In this document: positions 22,322 to 31,503 of the stretch, one piece after another
Layout: each line of letters begins with the position of its first letter
Numbering within the stretch: the first letter of the stretch is position 1
Assembly: GCA_017634975.1 (NCBI GenBank)
Contig: JAGBMJ010000011.1
Coordinates: forward strand, 1 to 64,000
DNA length: 64,000 nucleotides
DNA from: Lachnospiraceae bacterium
GTDB taxonomy: Bacteria; Bacillota; Clostridia; Lachnospirales; Lachnospiraceae
Direction: 5' to 3'
The notes under the pieces: generated by a model
What the model saw: the letters and a program-made list of their open reading frames with translations, nothing else
The model's database searches: none
Told to the model about the DNA's origin: nothing
Position numbers and translations under genes: made by a program

Positions 22322-24306
22322 CAGTCTTTTTTATAAAACTGTGTTTCATATCCGTCGGCGCGGAGCAGGATGTCCGGCATCCAGTCCGGGGATCTACCCA
22401 TCTGTTCGCAGACAGCTTTGAGATTAACGCGGGGATCACATTCGATGATCAGTTCATCATGAACGTGACCGACGATGAAGCAGTGCCGGAGCGTTTTCAT
22501 AGCATTGCAGAGGATGTCCCTGCTGACGGCCTGCACGATGTTCTCTACGAATTTTGGTCCGTAGGATTCGATGCGTTCCCATTTCTTTGTAGAGCCCACG
22601 CCTTCATAAGTGACGGACTCTCCGCCGAACTGATTTTCACCAATGCGAGGTTTCACATAGGAGAGCAGGCGACCGGAGGGGAGTTTGATGAAGAGCATTG
22701 CGCTTTTGTAAAAGAACTTGATGCCACGTACTTCAGTCTGTATCCGCTGAGTTATTGTTGTTTTCACGGCACGGTCGATATCCCACCAGAAGGCGGTGAT
22801 CATGGGATTTGACTCACGCCAGGAATTGACCAGGGGCTGCAGTTCTTCTTCGGATAAGCCCATTTCGAGGGCTCCCATTGATTTCAAGGCACCAACGGAT
22901 CCGCCATATCCGAGAGCGAGTTCTGCGATTTTTCCTTTCTGCCTGAGGTGGCTGTTTACTCCGTGCTTTTCCACGGGAACGCCGAACATCTGGCTGGCAG
23001 AGGCACAATAGATATCTTTACCTTCTGCAAATACTTTGGAGCGCCAGGTCTCACCTGCAAGGAATGCCAGGACACGGGCTTCGATAGCAGAGAAGTCGGA
23101 TACTATGAACTTGTATCCGTCTCTTGCAATGAAAGCGGTACGGATCAGCTGGCTGAGTGTATCCGGGATATCATCGTACAGAAGCTGCAAGGTATCATAA
23201 TCGCCGCTGCGAACTATCGCTCTGGCCTCAGCAAGGTCATTCATGTGATTCTGCGGAAGGTTCTGCAACTGTATCAGTCTGCCAGCCCAGCGACCGGAAC
23301 GGTTTGCTCCATAGAACTGGAACATGCCGTGAGCCCTGCCGTCATTACAAACTGCATTCTGCATTGCCTGATATTTCTTCACGGAAGATTTGGCAAGTTG
23401 CAGGCGGAGCGTAAGGGCTTCTTTGATATCTCCGTTGGTCTCCGGGATCATATTCTTCACATCTTTTTTACCAAGCGATTCTGCTTCGATTCCGTTCTCA
23501 GAGAGCCATTCTTTCATCTGTACAACGCTGTTGGGATTATCGAGACCGGTAAGGTTCTGCATCTGCAGCATGAGTGCGGATTTGGATTTCTCATCAAATG
23601 CGATTGCATTCTGTACCACAGTCATATCCAGCATAATGCCTCTGTCATTGATCTCCTGATCGAGATGGTATTCATTCCAGATTTGTTCCGGTACCGGAAA
23701 TTTGGCAAGGCGTTTCTGTATCGCCATTTCGACTTCTACATCACGCTGATTATATTTCTTAAAGAGTTCCCATTTCTCAGGATCGTGCTCCGGAAGATTA
23801 CGGGTACGACCGCCGTTTGCTTTGGTGGGTTTACAGGGGGTGCAGAAGTATCGTATCAGGTCTTTGCCTTCCTTCAGCTTCTGATCCTGAAGCTTTAATA
23901 CGGCACCGACACCTTCCAGAGAGAGCGGCAGTCCCATGTAAGCTGACCAGATCATGGAGCATTTCCATGATGCCGGATCGAGATAGTGACCGGCGGGATC
24001 CTCCGGGATGCTGTAGCCGGTGAAGTATTCCGGGCGATGTCTTTTAAGCCAATTGGAGAGACAGATTCTCTCAAAAGCTGCATTGAAAGCCCATTTGGTT
24101 ACATTCTCATCTGATATTGCTGCAAGGATCTCATCCGGTATGGTATCGCCACAGGCAAGGTCGTAGACCGTGACCGGGGATCCATCGATCGAGACTCCGA
24201 AGAGCAGTATCTCAAAATTTTCAGACTCAGCGTACTTGTATGCTCCGCATTTGGAGATATCAATGTTGCTGTAAGTCTCTAAGTCGATTGACATTTCTCT
24301 CATCAT
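22321..24306 (-). CDS. Phage DNA polymerase, family A
   Basis: A 661-aa replicative polymerase. The exonuclease motif SIDLETYS is at the N-terminus. Motif A, DFSAIEARVLAF, is near residue 403. Motif B (RQKGKIAELALGYG) follows, and motif C, VHDELIIE, is near residue 614. All catalytic acids are present. Length suits phage PolA-type enzymes without the 5' nuclease domain. ATG 24306 lies 6 bases after AAAGGA; an ATG at 24312 overlaps that site. It is the last gene of the leftward replication operon that starts at 26852. Confidence 0.9.
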   Translation of the reverse strand: MMREMSIDLETYSNIDISKCGAYKYAESENFEILLFGVSIDGSPVTVYDLACGDTIPDEILAAISDENVTKWAFNAAFERICLSNWLKRHRPEYFTGYSIPEDPAGHYLDPASWKCSMIWSAYMGLPLSLEGVGAVLKLQDQKLKEGKDLIRYFCTPCKPTKANGGRTRNLPEHDPEKWELFKKYNQRDVEVEMAIQKRLAKFPVPEQIWNEYHLDQEINDRGIMLDMTVVQNAIAFDEKSKSALMLQMQNLTGLDNPNSVVQMKEWLSENGIEAESLGKKDVKNMIPETNGDIKEALTLRLQLAKSSVKKYQAMQNAVCNDGRAHGMFQFYGANRSGRWAGRLIQLQNLPQNHMNDLAEARAIVRSGDYDTLQLLYDDIPDTLSQLIRTAFIARDGYKFIVSDFSAIEARVLAFLAGETWRSKVFAEGKDIYCASASQMFGVPVEKHGVNSHLRQKGKIAELALGYGGSVGALKSMGALEMGLSEEELQPLVNSWRESNPMITAFWWDIDRAVKTTITQRIQTEVRGIKFFYKSAMLFIKLPSGRLLSYVKPRIGENQFGGESVTYEGVGSTKKWERIESYGPKFVENIVQAVSRDILCNAMKTLRHCFIVGHVHDELIIECDPRVNLKAVCEQMGRSPDWMPDILLRADGYETQFYKKD

Positions 24307-24363
24307 TGTCATCCTTTCTATGAAAAGAGAAGCGGCAGTTTATGCCTGCCGCCTCCCGTGATC

Positions 24364-24579
24364 TTATCGCTTGTCTTCAAAGAGCTTCTGATAACGCAGT
24401 TCAGATTCTTTGTAATCAAGCTCATCTTTCTTTTTCTTGCGTTCGTATTCTTCCTTATCCTGAGTCTTTGCCTGGATCATGAACTTGATACCGAAGATCA
24501 GTCCCACGAGGAAGGTCACAAGAAGACCTAAGCATATAATGTTACCGATTAAATTCACTACGTTGTTTGCAAATTCCAT
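24364..24579 (-). CDS. Small membrane protein with cytoplasmic coiled coil
   Basis: A 71-aa protein. Residues about 9-35 are one hydrophobic helix (LIGNIICLGLLVTFLVGLIF). The rest is highly charged (Lys and Glu) and likely helical. It sits between the ssDNA-binding protein and the polymerase in the replication operon. Function unknown; membrane tethering of replication factors is a guess. Confidence 0.65.
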   Translation of the reverse strand: MEFANNVVNLIGNIICLGLLVTFLVGLIFGIKFMIQAKTQDKEEYERKKKKDELDYKESELRYQKLFEDKR

Positions 24580-24651
24580 GATACGTACCTCATTCTTTCT
24601 TAGATTGTCACAGGCAGCGGCGGTTAAGCCGCCACCTGCTATGGTTGTCAG

Positions 24652-25221
24652 TTAATCGAGGAAATCATCCTCATCGTCCGTTGTTGCGAAGTCATCCTCA
24701 GCTCTGGACTTGCCGCCGAGAGGTTCACCGTCACGGATCTTCTGAAGGTTGTTCAGACCGCAGGCGATTCCCTTGTTACCGTTGCTGTTGAAAGCATAGA
24801 GGTTGATGCTGGCTCTTCCGTACACGCCGGAGTAAACTTCGGAACGTTCAAGGATCGGCTGTCTGTCTGCATCTACGATGCCGGGAGCTGTTGCACTGTT
24901 GGCGTTGATGAAGTAACTGTTCTTGTAAGCCTCATCATCAGGTCTTTCAAGATCGCCGTCGCGGAGAGGAGTCTTGATTGCAGTAAGGGGAGGAACGGAC
25001 TTGCCGTTGCCCTTAAGCTTGCTCTGACCTTCCTCATAGGCTGCCTGGATAGCCGCATTGATTTTGTTTATCGTGACGGTATCGGACTTCGGGATGATAA
25101 GGGAGACACTGTACTTCGGTGCTCCGCCGTTGATTGACTTGGGATCCCACACATTTGCATAGGACCATCTGGTGTTCACTCCTGTGATCACCTTTGTAGG
25201 AATAAGTACGTTCTTTGCCAT
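24652..25221 (-). CDS. DUF2815 single-stranded DNA-binding protein
   Basis: A 189-aa OB-fold-type protein. The N-terminal TRWSYANVWDPKSINGGAPK, YSVSLIIPKSD and a Gly/Asp-rich middle match the DUF2815 family, related to T7 gp2.5-like phage ssDNA-binding proteins. The acidic tail (EDDFATTDDEDDFLD) is the typical partner-binding end of SSB-like proteins. It lies between the DUF2800 and polymerase genes, the usual order in Firmicutes phages. Confidence 0.85.
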   Translation of the reverse strand: MAKNVLIPTKVITGVNTRWSYANVWDPKSINGGAPKYSVSLIIPKSDTVTINKINAAIQAAYEEGQSKLKGNGKSVPPLTAIKTPLRDGDLERPDDEAYKNSYFINANSATAPGIVDADRQPILERSEVYSGVYGRASINLYAFNSNGNKGIACGLNNLQKIRDGEPLGGKSRAEDDFATTDDEDDFLD

Positions 25222-25233
25222 GATTTTTTCCTC

Positions 25234-26355
25234 CTATTCTTCACTAAAATCATCTTTGGCTGTGTTCATTGCCGGTCGTTTATCTGATTCCGGCACAAGT
25301 GCTGGTTTGCCCGGCGGCTTTGTGATGAAGCCCGCCAGGAGTTCATTGAACTTCTTCTTTCCGAGAAGAGAAGTCATTGCTGTGATTCCCAGAAGCTTCT
25401 TTTCGTAAGGCTCGAAGCCTGCTTCGGTCACGACGGTTGCAACTGCATTTTCATCCGTGAATTTGCGGTTCGATTTTCCTTCCACGACTTTGAAGCCGGG
25501 ATACTCTGTACCGCTGAGTGCCTGCTGGAGTGCATATTCCTTGATATCGTTTGCCCAGGCTACCAGATCATCGATCCGGGGAAGGATGGCTGCTATTTCT
25601 GCATCATCCAGGTTGGGCGGCATATCAAAGTCGTACTGTGCGAGTTCCAGATTATGTTCGGCACGCTTGCGGCAGGTTGCTTTTGCTTTGCAGAACTGGC
25701 AGTGGTCACCGGCGCTAAATTCGCCTTCGCCGTTGTAGGCGAGCTCTGCGGTAGGCTTCAGAATTTCTTCTGCCCACTTCATAAGGTCTGTCTTGCTGAT
25801 CTCGTAGGTGCTGATGTTGTCTCTGCGGGGCTGGAAGATTGTAAGACGGATGGTCTGTATGTCATAGATTCCGTCAAAGGTATCCAATGCTCCCAAGGCG
25901 TAGCACATCATCTGAGGATTCTCTGTGGCATCCACCAGGACACCGAGACCGTATTTGAAATCGATGATATGCAGTACATCATCTGCCACAATTACGCAGT
26001 CACCTGTTCCGAAGCCTTCCGGTACCCACTTTGAGAAGTCCAGCTTTTCCTCGATGAGGATCAGCGGATCGGAGCAATGCTGCTTTACTTCATTTACCTG
26101 TTCCATAACATAGGAAGCATATTCATCGGTGCAGTCAGCCATTTCCGTATCAAAGTAGGTTAGGTTCTCTGTTGGATCGTTCGGATCCCTGCCCAGCAGC
26201 TTCTCGACCTTGTATTCGCAGAGAGCGTGTGCATCGGTGCCTTGCTGGGCGTATGGACTGCCGCTGTCGTTGATACCGGCACAAAGCTTTGCGCTTGGCG
26301 GGCAGGCGAGCCATCTGTGGCTTGCGGAGGCGGAGAGGTATGCGTGCTTAGGCAT
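25234..26355 (-). CDS. DUF2800 phage nuclease (PD-(D/E)XK, Cas4-like)
   Basis: A 373-aa protein. ASASHRWLACPPSAKLC at the start, HIIDFKYGLGVLVDA (the D...D-x-K core) and a C-terminal Cys group (HCQFCKAKATCRKRAEHN) recall RecB/Cas4-type nucleases with an iron-sulfur cluster. Phage DUF2800 proteins of this kind are found beside the ssDNA-binding protein and are thought to act in recombination or end processing. It overlaps the next upstream gene by 8 bases. Confidence 0.85.
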   Translation of the reverse strand: MPKHAYLSASASHRWLACPPSAKLCAGINDSGSPYAQQGTDAHALCEYKVEKLLGRDPNDPTENLTYFDTEMADCTDEYASYVMEQVNEVKQHCSDPLILIEEKLDFSKWVPEGFGTGDCVIVADDVLHIIDFKYGLGVLVDATENPQMMCYALGALDTFDGIYDIQTIRLTIFQPRRDNISTYEISKTDLMKWAEEILKPTAELAYNGEGEFSAGDHCQFCKAKATCRKRAEHNLELAQYDFDMPPNLDDAEIAAILPRIDDLVAWANDIKEYALQQALSGTEYPGFKVVEGKSNRKFTDENAVATVVTEAGFEPYEKKLLGITAMTSLLGKKKFNELLAGFITKPPGKPALVPESDKRPAMNTAKDDFSEE

Positions 26356-26707
26356 CTGTCAGACCTTCCACCTCTGCTACAAGAGCGGCATAGTCTTTTG
26401 CATCCACATCGGTAAGGCTGCCTCCGTTGCCGTACTTCTGAACGATTGCTTTGACATCTGCTTTAAATCTGCCGTCTGCTTCATTTGCCTTCTTTGCCAG
26501 GATGCCTCTGACTTCTTCCTTGGAGTATTCCTTTGCAGGCTCTTCCTTAGGAGCGACATCTTCCTTTTTTGTCTTCTTCGCAGGCTTTGCTAGGGCTTCG
26601 TCTGTTCCAGAATAGAATTCCTTCAGAGCTCTGCCGGTCTCAGCCAATGTTTCTCCGCAGCAGATCAGGTTATCGATCATGGCGGAGAGATCACTCATTT
26701 TGCTCAT
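26348..26707 (-). CDS. Conserved phage protein, 119 aa
   Basis: The N-terminal helix (MIDNLICCGETLAETGRALKEF) is followed by a Lys/Pro/Glu-rich linker and a folded C-terminal segment (SKEEVRGILAKKANEADGRF, then IVQKYGNGGSLTDVDAKDY). It resembles small proteins annotated in many Clostridia phages without known role. GGAGG lies 8 bases upstream of ATG 26707. It overlaps genes on both sides, so the operon is tightly packed. Confidence 0.7.
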   Translation of the reverse strand: MSKMSDLSAMIDNLICCGETLAETGRALKEFYSGTDEALAKPAKKTKKEDVAPKEEPAKEYSKEEVRGILAKKANEADGRFKADVKAIVQKYGNGGSLTDVDAKDYAALVAEVEGLTDA

Positions 26708-26852
26708 TGTCTTTACCTCCGTTTTCTGTATTCTGTTTTCTCAGGTTGGCTGCCAGTCTCTTGGCTACAACGCTTATGGCGATGAGAGTATCGATAAGCT
26801 CTTCGTCGATTGCGGTATCCTGCTGGCTGTTATCAGTGGATTCTTTCTGCAT
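26691..26852 (-). CDS. Small first gene of the replication operon, 53 aa
   Basis: Starts at ATG 26852 behind GGAAGG and reads MQKESTDNSQQDTAIDEELI and on to TGA at 26691, overlapping the next gene start by 17 bases in another frame. The helix AISVVAKRLAANLRKQ is amphipathic. Overlap and promoter position support it as a real gene. No family recognised. Confidence 0.6.
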   Translation of the reverse strand: MQKESTDNSQQDTAIDEELIDTLIAISVVAKRLAANLRKQNTENGGKDNEQNE

Positions 26853-27108
26853 CTGCAGCACCTTCCTTTCCGAATGGCTTTGTTGCCTTTCTATCTTCCT
26901 AAGCGGGTTTGGAAATGATTTTTCCGGTCGCAGGGAAATAATTTTTGAAAAAGTGCCGGTCGTGATTTCGCTTATAAAAGGAAGCGATTCAGACCGGCTG
27001 TATTTTTGTTTGCGAAATATGATGATTGACCGGAAAAAGTTCGGTGAAACCCGCTTAGGAAGTTAGGAGGAAATTGTTCCTTACTTTTTAAGAAAAGAGG
27101 TTAAAGCT
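26853..27108. promoter_or_regulatory. Symmetric divergent control region with bipartite promoter-like motifs
   Basis: Two outward-facing copies of ACCGGAA-N16-CGCTTAGGAAG: minus strand 26928-26895 and plus strand 27029-27062. GACCGG or its complement occurs four times in near-perfect dyad order (26924, 26956, 26992, 27028). CTTCCTAAGCGGGTTT (26895-26910) is the exact complement of 27047-27062. The layout suits divergent promoters read by a special factor; an origin function cannot be excluded. Confidence 0.65.
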
Positions 27109-29397
27109 ATGAAGATTACCATGTTCACAGCAAATTGCGTTGGACAGGCCGGTAACTGTAGCTATCCAAGCCGTGCGGTAATAACCACGGCGGAGCAGCT
27201 GCAGAGCGCAGCCAGGTCAGACCACGTATGCGCAGAGTACAAGGGGAATTATCGAAGCATCGGGAATTTCATAAGGTCAGATGTGATCGTGATGGATATC
27301 GATAATGACCATTCCGAGAATCCCGAAGACTGGATCACTCAGGAGAAGCTGGATGATATGTTTCCTGATTTCTCCTATGCTCTGGTACCAAGCCGCAATC
27401 ATATGAAGGAAAAGGACGGCAAGCCGGCCAGACCGAAATACCACGTCTACTTCCAGATCGGTGAGGTCAAGGATGCGAAGGTTTATGCGGGATTGAAGAG
27501 AGCGCTTTATAAGAAGTGTCCGTTCTTTGACGGGAACGCGCTGGATGCAGCCAGGTTTTTATATGGTTCCGACAGTGGTGATGTGATTTGGCATGAAGGC
27601 TGGATGACCATTGATGAAGAGGTCAGTCCGGATTATTCAGATGAAGATTCGGATACTGCAGACGGACAGGCAGGTAATAGTTCGGGGCCGATTCTGCAGG
27701 GAAGCCGTAACAACACCATGAGCCGTTTTGCCTCGAGGATCCTGAAAAGATACGGCAACACGGAGAAGGCTCATGTGGCTTTTATGGAGCATGCAGAGAA
27801 ATGTGATCCGCCACTACCGGATGCGGAGCTGAATACGATCTGGAACAGTGCGGTGAAGTTTTTTGAAAAGAAGATCTCTTCATCAGACGGGTATGTGCCG
27901 CCCGAACAGTATAATTCCGATTTCAGCGATGCTTCCTTAAAGCCGGAAGATTATTCGGACATCGGTGAGGCGAAGGTATTGGTGCAGGAATACGGCAGCG
28001 AGCTCAGGTTCTCGGCCGCAACGGATTATCTCAGATATGACGGTGACCGCTGGGTGGAGGACATGCAGCTGGCAATCGGAGCGATTGAAGAGTTCCTTGA
28101 TCTGCAGTTGGTAGACGCTCAGCAGGAGAAGGAAGTTGCAGAAAAGGCACTTATCGATGCCGGGATTCCGGAGTCTGTCGTTAAGGGCGGTTCTAAAACA
28201 GTAGCGAAGGAGATAGCGGATGATCAGATGCCGCTTCTGTATGCGCTGATCTCGGCGGAGACCTATTTGAAGTTCGTACTGAAACGCAGGGATTACAAAT
28301 ACATCGTTTCTACCGGGAATGCTGCAAAGCCGATGATCGGTATCGATGTGAATGACCTGGATAAGAATGAGTTCCTCATCAATACACCGTATGCGACCTA
28401 TGACCTGAGGCAGGGACTATCGGGGGAGCAGCCACATAATCCGGAAGATCTGATTACAAAGATTACGACATGTGCACCGGGATCTGATGACGGACAGTTG
28501 TGGCTGGATGCCTTGGATCTGTTTTTCTGCGGTGATAAAGAGCTGATTGAGTATGTGCAGTTGGTGGTCGGAATGGCAGCGATCGGGAAGGTCTATCAGG
28601 AGCATATGATCATAGCCTATGGAGGCGGTGCAAACGGCAAGTCCACTTTCTGGAACACTATCTTCCGTGTTCTGGGTGATTATGCCGGGAAGCTTTCTGC
28701 AGAAGCCCTGACCATGAACTGCAAGAGAAATATCAAGCCTGAGATGGCGGAGCTCAAAGGCCGCAGGCTCATCATTTCATCGGAGATGGAAGAGGGAATG
28801 CGCCTTAACACGGCTACGGTAAAGCAGCTGTGTTCTACAGATGAGATCCAGGCAGAGAAGAAGTACAAGGCCCCGTTCCATTTTGTGCCGTCACACACGC
28901 TGGTGCTGTACACGAACCACCTGCCGAAGGTCGGTGCAAATGATGACGGTATCTGGAGAAGATTGATCGTGATTCCCTTCAATGCGAAGATCACCGGCGA
29001 TAACGATATCAAGAATTATGCGGATTACCTGTATGAGCATGCCGGTTCCTTCATTATGAGCTGGATTATCGAAGGCGCGAAGAAGGCTTATGACATGGAT
29101 TTCAAGGTGCCACTTCCGAAGATTGTCGAGGATGCGATCGAAGCATACCGCGAGGATAACGACTGGCTGGGACACTTTCTGGCGGACTGCTGCGACATTG
29201 ATAAGGCAGCATCTGAGAAGTCCGGAGAACTGTATCAAGCCTATAGGGCATACTGCCTGCAGAATGGAGAGTTTACCAGAAGTACGACAGATTTTTACAG
29301 TTCTATCGAGAAGTTGGGTTTCCCTAAGAAGAAGGTCAAGACGGGATCCTTTGTATATGGCTTGAAGTTAAAACAGGGGCAGGATTTTCTGGAGTGA
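27109..29397 (+). CDS. Phage primase-helicase (AEP/D5 type, P4-like)
   Basis: A 762-aa protein. The N-terminal third resembles an archaeo-eukaryotic-type primase: VIVMDIDNDHSE supplies the acidic pair and RPKYHVYFQI the nucleotide-binding His. The middle is D5-like, and the C-terminal third is an SF3 helicase with Walker A GGGANGKST near residue 505, followed by ELKGRRLIISSEME and LYTNHLPKV. It would prime and unwind phage DNA at the fork. ATG 27109 follows AGAGG, 46 bases after the promoter-like motif. It is the first gene of the rightward replication operon. Confidence 0.9.
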   Translation: MKITMFTANCVGQAGNCSYPSRAVITTAEQLQSAARSDHVCAEYKGNYRSIGNFIRSDVIVMDIDNDHSENPEDWITQEKLDDMFPDFSYALVPSRNHMKEKDGKPARPKYHVYFQIGEVKDAKVYAGLKRALYKKCPFFDGNALDAARFLYGSDSGDVIWHEGWMTIDEEVSPDYSDEDSDTADGQAGNSSGPILQGSRNNTMSRFASRILKRYGNTEKAHVAFMEHAEKCDPPLPDAELNTIWNSAVKFFEKKISSSDGYVPPEQYNSDFSDASLKPEDYSDIGEAKVLVQEYGSELRFSAATDYLRYDGDRWVEDMQLAIGAIEEFLDLQLVDAQQEKEVAEKALIDAGIPESVVKGGSKTVAKEIADDQMPLLYALISAETYLKFVLKRRDYKYIVSTGNAAKPMIGIDVNDLDKNEFLINTPYATYDLRQGLSGEQPHNPEDLITKITTCAPGSDDGQLWLDALDLFFCGDKELIEYVQLVVGMAAIGKVYQEHMIIAYGGGANGKSTFWNTIFRVLGDYAGKLSAEALTMNCKRNIKPEMAELKGRRLIISSEMEEGMRLNTATVKQLCSTDEIQAEKKYKAPFHFVPSHTLVLYTNHLPKVGANDDGIWRRLIVIPFNAKITGDNDIKNYADYLYEHAGSFIMSWIIEGAKKAYDMDFKVPLPKIVEDAIEAYREDNDWLGHFLADCCDIDKAASEKSGELYQAYRAYCLQNGEFTRSTTDFYSSIEKLGFPKKKVKTGSFVYGLKLKQGQDFLE

Positions 29398-29565
29398 CGG
29401 TCGATGACAGTCAAACAGTAAACTGTTTCAGATTTGCTGTTTCTCAGAAAGCCTTGATTTAAGCCGTGGTGACAGTCGGTGACACTCATACCAGAAAAGT
29501 CCCTATAGAGTGTTTTTCAAAACTGTTCTAAAGGGAGTTTTTGTGTAGACCATCACCGACCGTCA
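29395..29565. repeat. Three 18-bp iteron-like repeats
   Basis: Consensus TGACNGTCGRTGAYRSTC: 29395-29412 and 29470-29487 on plus, 29548-29565 on minus. They surround the 193-bp gap between the primase-helicase and VRR-NUC genes. A position next to the primase suits a replication origin or a replication-protein-binding site. Confidence 0.55.
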
Positions 29566-29590
29566 CCTTTGGCAGAATGCGGAGGTTGCG

Positions 29591-29872
29591 ATGCGAGAAA
29601 AGGTAATAGAGCAGAAGCTGGTTTCCGAGGTTAAGCGCCGTGGTGGGATCTGTCCGAAATGGGTGTCCCCAGGATTTGACGGGATGCCCGACCGATTAGT
29701 CTTTCTGCCGGGAAGGCATTTCGGGATGGTGGAAGTGAAGCGTCCCGGAGAAAGACCAAGACCACTTCAGGTATCGCGACACCAGCTTTTGATGAAATTA
29801 GGCTTCCGGGTCTATGTACTGGATGATCCGGAGCAGATTGGAGGAATACTGGATGAGATACAATCCACATGA
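29591..29872 (+). CDS. VRR-NUC domain nuclease
   Basis: A 93-aa stand-alone VRR-NUC protein. GGICPKWVSPGFDGMPDRLVF and GMVEVKRPGERPR give the D...E-x-K active site, and the C-terminal helix-strand (LLMKLGFRVYVLDD) completes the fold. Such phage enzymes act on branched DNA, like Holliday-junction resolvases. It overlaps the SNF2 helicase gene by 20 bases. Confidence 0.9.
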   Translation: MREKVIEQKLVSEVKRRGGICPKWVSPGFDGMPDRLVFLPGRHFGMVEVKRPGERPRPLQVSRHQLLMKLGFRVYVLDDPEQIGGILDEIQST

Positions 29873-31229
29873 TTATCAGATATATGCGATCAATTTCATA
29901 AAGGAACATCCCATTGCAGCAATCCTTTTGGATATGGGCATGGGTAAGACCAGCATCGTGCTGGCGGCGCTGAATGAGCTGATGTTTAATAGCTTTGAGG
30001 TGACAAAAGTTCTGATCATAGCGCCTTTGAGGGTAGCGAAGCATACGTGGTCAGCAGAAATACAAAAGTGGGACCAGCTCCGGGGTCTTCGATATTCTAT
30101 TGCAGTCGGTACGGCAGCAGATAGGATGAAGGCACTTCAGGCAGATGCGGATATCTACATTATCAACAGAGAAAACGTGCCCTGGCTGATTGAGAAGAGC
30201 GGGCTGCCGTTTGACTACGACATGGTGGTGATCGATGAGCTTTCATCTTTTAAGAACTGGCAGGCAAAGAGATTCAAGGCGCTTATGCAGGTAAGACCGA
30301 GGGTGAAAAGAATTGTCGGTTTGACCGGAACACCTTCGAGTAACGGTTTGATGGATCTCTTTGCAGAATACAAGGTTCTGGATAAAGGTGAGAGACTGGG
30401 AAGGTTCATCAGTCAGTACAGAGCAGAATATTTTGTGCCGGATCAGGTAAACGGTCCGATCGTGTACAGTTATCGACTAAGGAAGGGTGCCGATAAGAGG
30501 ATTTACGACAGAATTTCAGATATCACGATTTCCATGAAGGGGACAGACCATTTGAAGATGCCGGAGCTGGTGAATTCAGAATATCCTGTTTATCTGGATG
30601 ATGATGAGCGTGAAAAATATGAGGCGATGGCCAGCGACCTTGTGATCAATCTTCCGGGAGGCGAAGTGACGGCTGCAAATGCTGCAACATTATCCGGAAA
30701 GCTGACACAGATGGCAAACGGTGCCGTTTACTCCGATGCCGGTGGTATCGAGCATATTCATGATAAGAAGCTTGATGCCTTGGAGGATATCATCGAGGCA
30801 GCGAATGGAAAAAGCATTCTTGTGGCGTATTGGTTCAAGCATGATCTGACAAGGATCACTGAAAGGCTTGATGCACTGGGCGTTCATTACGGAAAGCTTG
30901 ATTCTGACAGCAGTATTGAAGATTGGAATGCAGGAAGACTGGAAGTAGGACTCATTCATCCGGCTTCTGCTGGACATGGGCTGAATCTTCAGAGCGGCGG
31001 CAATACCCTTGTGTGGTTCGGCATGATATGGAGCCTGGAGCTTTACCAGCAGACTGTGGCAAGACTTTGGAGACAGGGACAGGAATCTGGAACGGTCGTA
31101 GTTCAGCATATTATTACGGCGGATACGATTGATGAAAGAATATTGAAGGCACTGTCGCATAAAGGCGATACACAGTCCAGACTGATCGATGCCGTAAAAG
31201 CTGAGGTGAGTGCCTATGGCAGGAAGTAA
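29853..31229 (+). CDS. SNF2-type helicase
   Basis: A 458-aa SF2 ATPase. Walker A is MGMGKTS near residue 30, motif II is DELSSFK (DEXX variant), motif III is GLTGTPSSNGLMD, and GHGLNLQSGGNTLVWFG with QTVARLWRQGQ are motifs V and VI. No extra domains. ATG 29853 follows GGAGGA inside the end of the VRR-NUC gene. The VRR-NUC/SNF2 pair is a standard replication-recombination unit of Firmicutes phages. Confidence 0.9.
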   Translation: MRYNPHDYQIYAINFIKEHPIAAILLDMGMGKTSIVLAALNELMFNSFEVTKVLIIAPLRVAKHTWSAEIQKWDQLRGLRYSIAVGTAADRMKALQADADIYIINRENVPWLIEKSGLPFDYDMVVIDELSSFKNWQAKRFKALMQVRPRVKRIVGLTGTPSSNGLMDLFAEYKVLDKGERLGRFISQYRAEYFVPDQVNGPIVYSYRLRKGADKRIYDRISDITISMKGTDHLKMPELVNSEYPVYLDDDEREKYEAMASDLVINLPGGEVTAANAATLSGKLTQMANGAVYSDAGGIEHIHDKKLDALEDIIEAANGKSILVAYWFKHDLTRITERLDALGVHYGKLDSDSSIEDWNAGRLEVGLIHPASAGHGLNLQSGGNTLVWFGMIWSLELYQQTVARLWRQGQESGTVVVQHIITADTIDERILKALSHKGDTQSRLIDAVKAEVSAYGRK

Positions 31230-31500
31230 GAATCTGGCTGAAGATCCATATGAGCGATTGGCAAACGCTATTGTTCTGCAGGCGGTATCCGATTACAGGG
31301 TGGCGCTGAAGAAGATCAAGGCTCATCCGAAAAACAGAGAGGCAATCAGCGAAGCCTTGGAGATTGAGAAGTTCTTTCGCTCCGGCTGGTACAGCCAGCT
31401 GACTGATGTGGACGGGGAATATCTGATCCGGAGGCTTCAGGACGAAATAAGACAATCAGAGTCAATCCAAGGGAAGAAAAATAAATCCAATCGGAGGTAG
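31216..31500 (+). CDS. Conserved hypothetical phage protein, 94 aa
   Basis: Helical and charged (AIVLQAVSDYRVALKKIKAHP, EALEIEKFFRSGWYSQLTDV, DGEYLIRRLQDEI). ATG 31216 follows GAGGTG and overlaps the helicase gene by 14 bases. The pattern of a short helix set with an FFRS-x-WY motif is often seen just before the DUF1492/RinA-like gene in phages. Role unknown. Confidence 0.7.
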   Translation: MAGSKNLAEDPYERLANAIVLQAVSDYRVALKKIKAHPKNREAISEALEIEKFFRSGWYSQLTDVDGEYLIRRLQDEIRQSESIQGKKNKSNRR

Positions 31501-31503
31501 CTT

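Noticed and set aside
22948..23898. Open plus-strand frame of 316 codons.
   Set aside because: Lies wholly antisense to the DNA polymerase gene, whose motifs are intact; the translation has no recognisable domain.
26569..27066. Open plus-strand frame of 165 codons.
   Set aside because: It runs antisense to the 53-aa and 119-aa genes and through the divergent control region; composition is that of a shadow frame and no ribosome-binding site precedes it.
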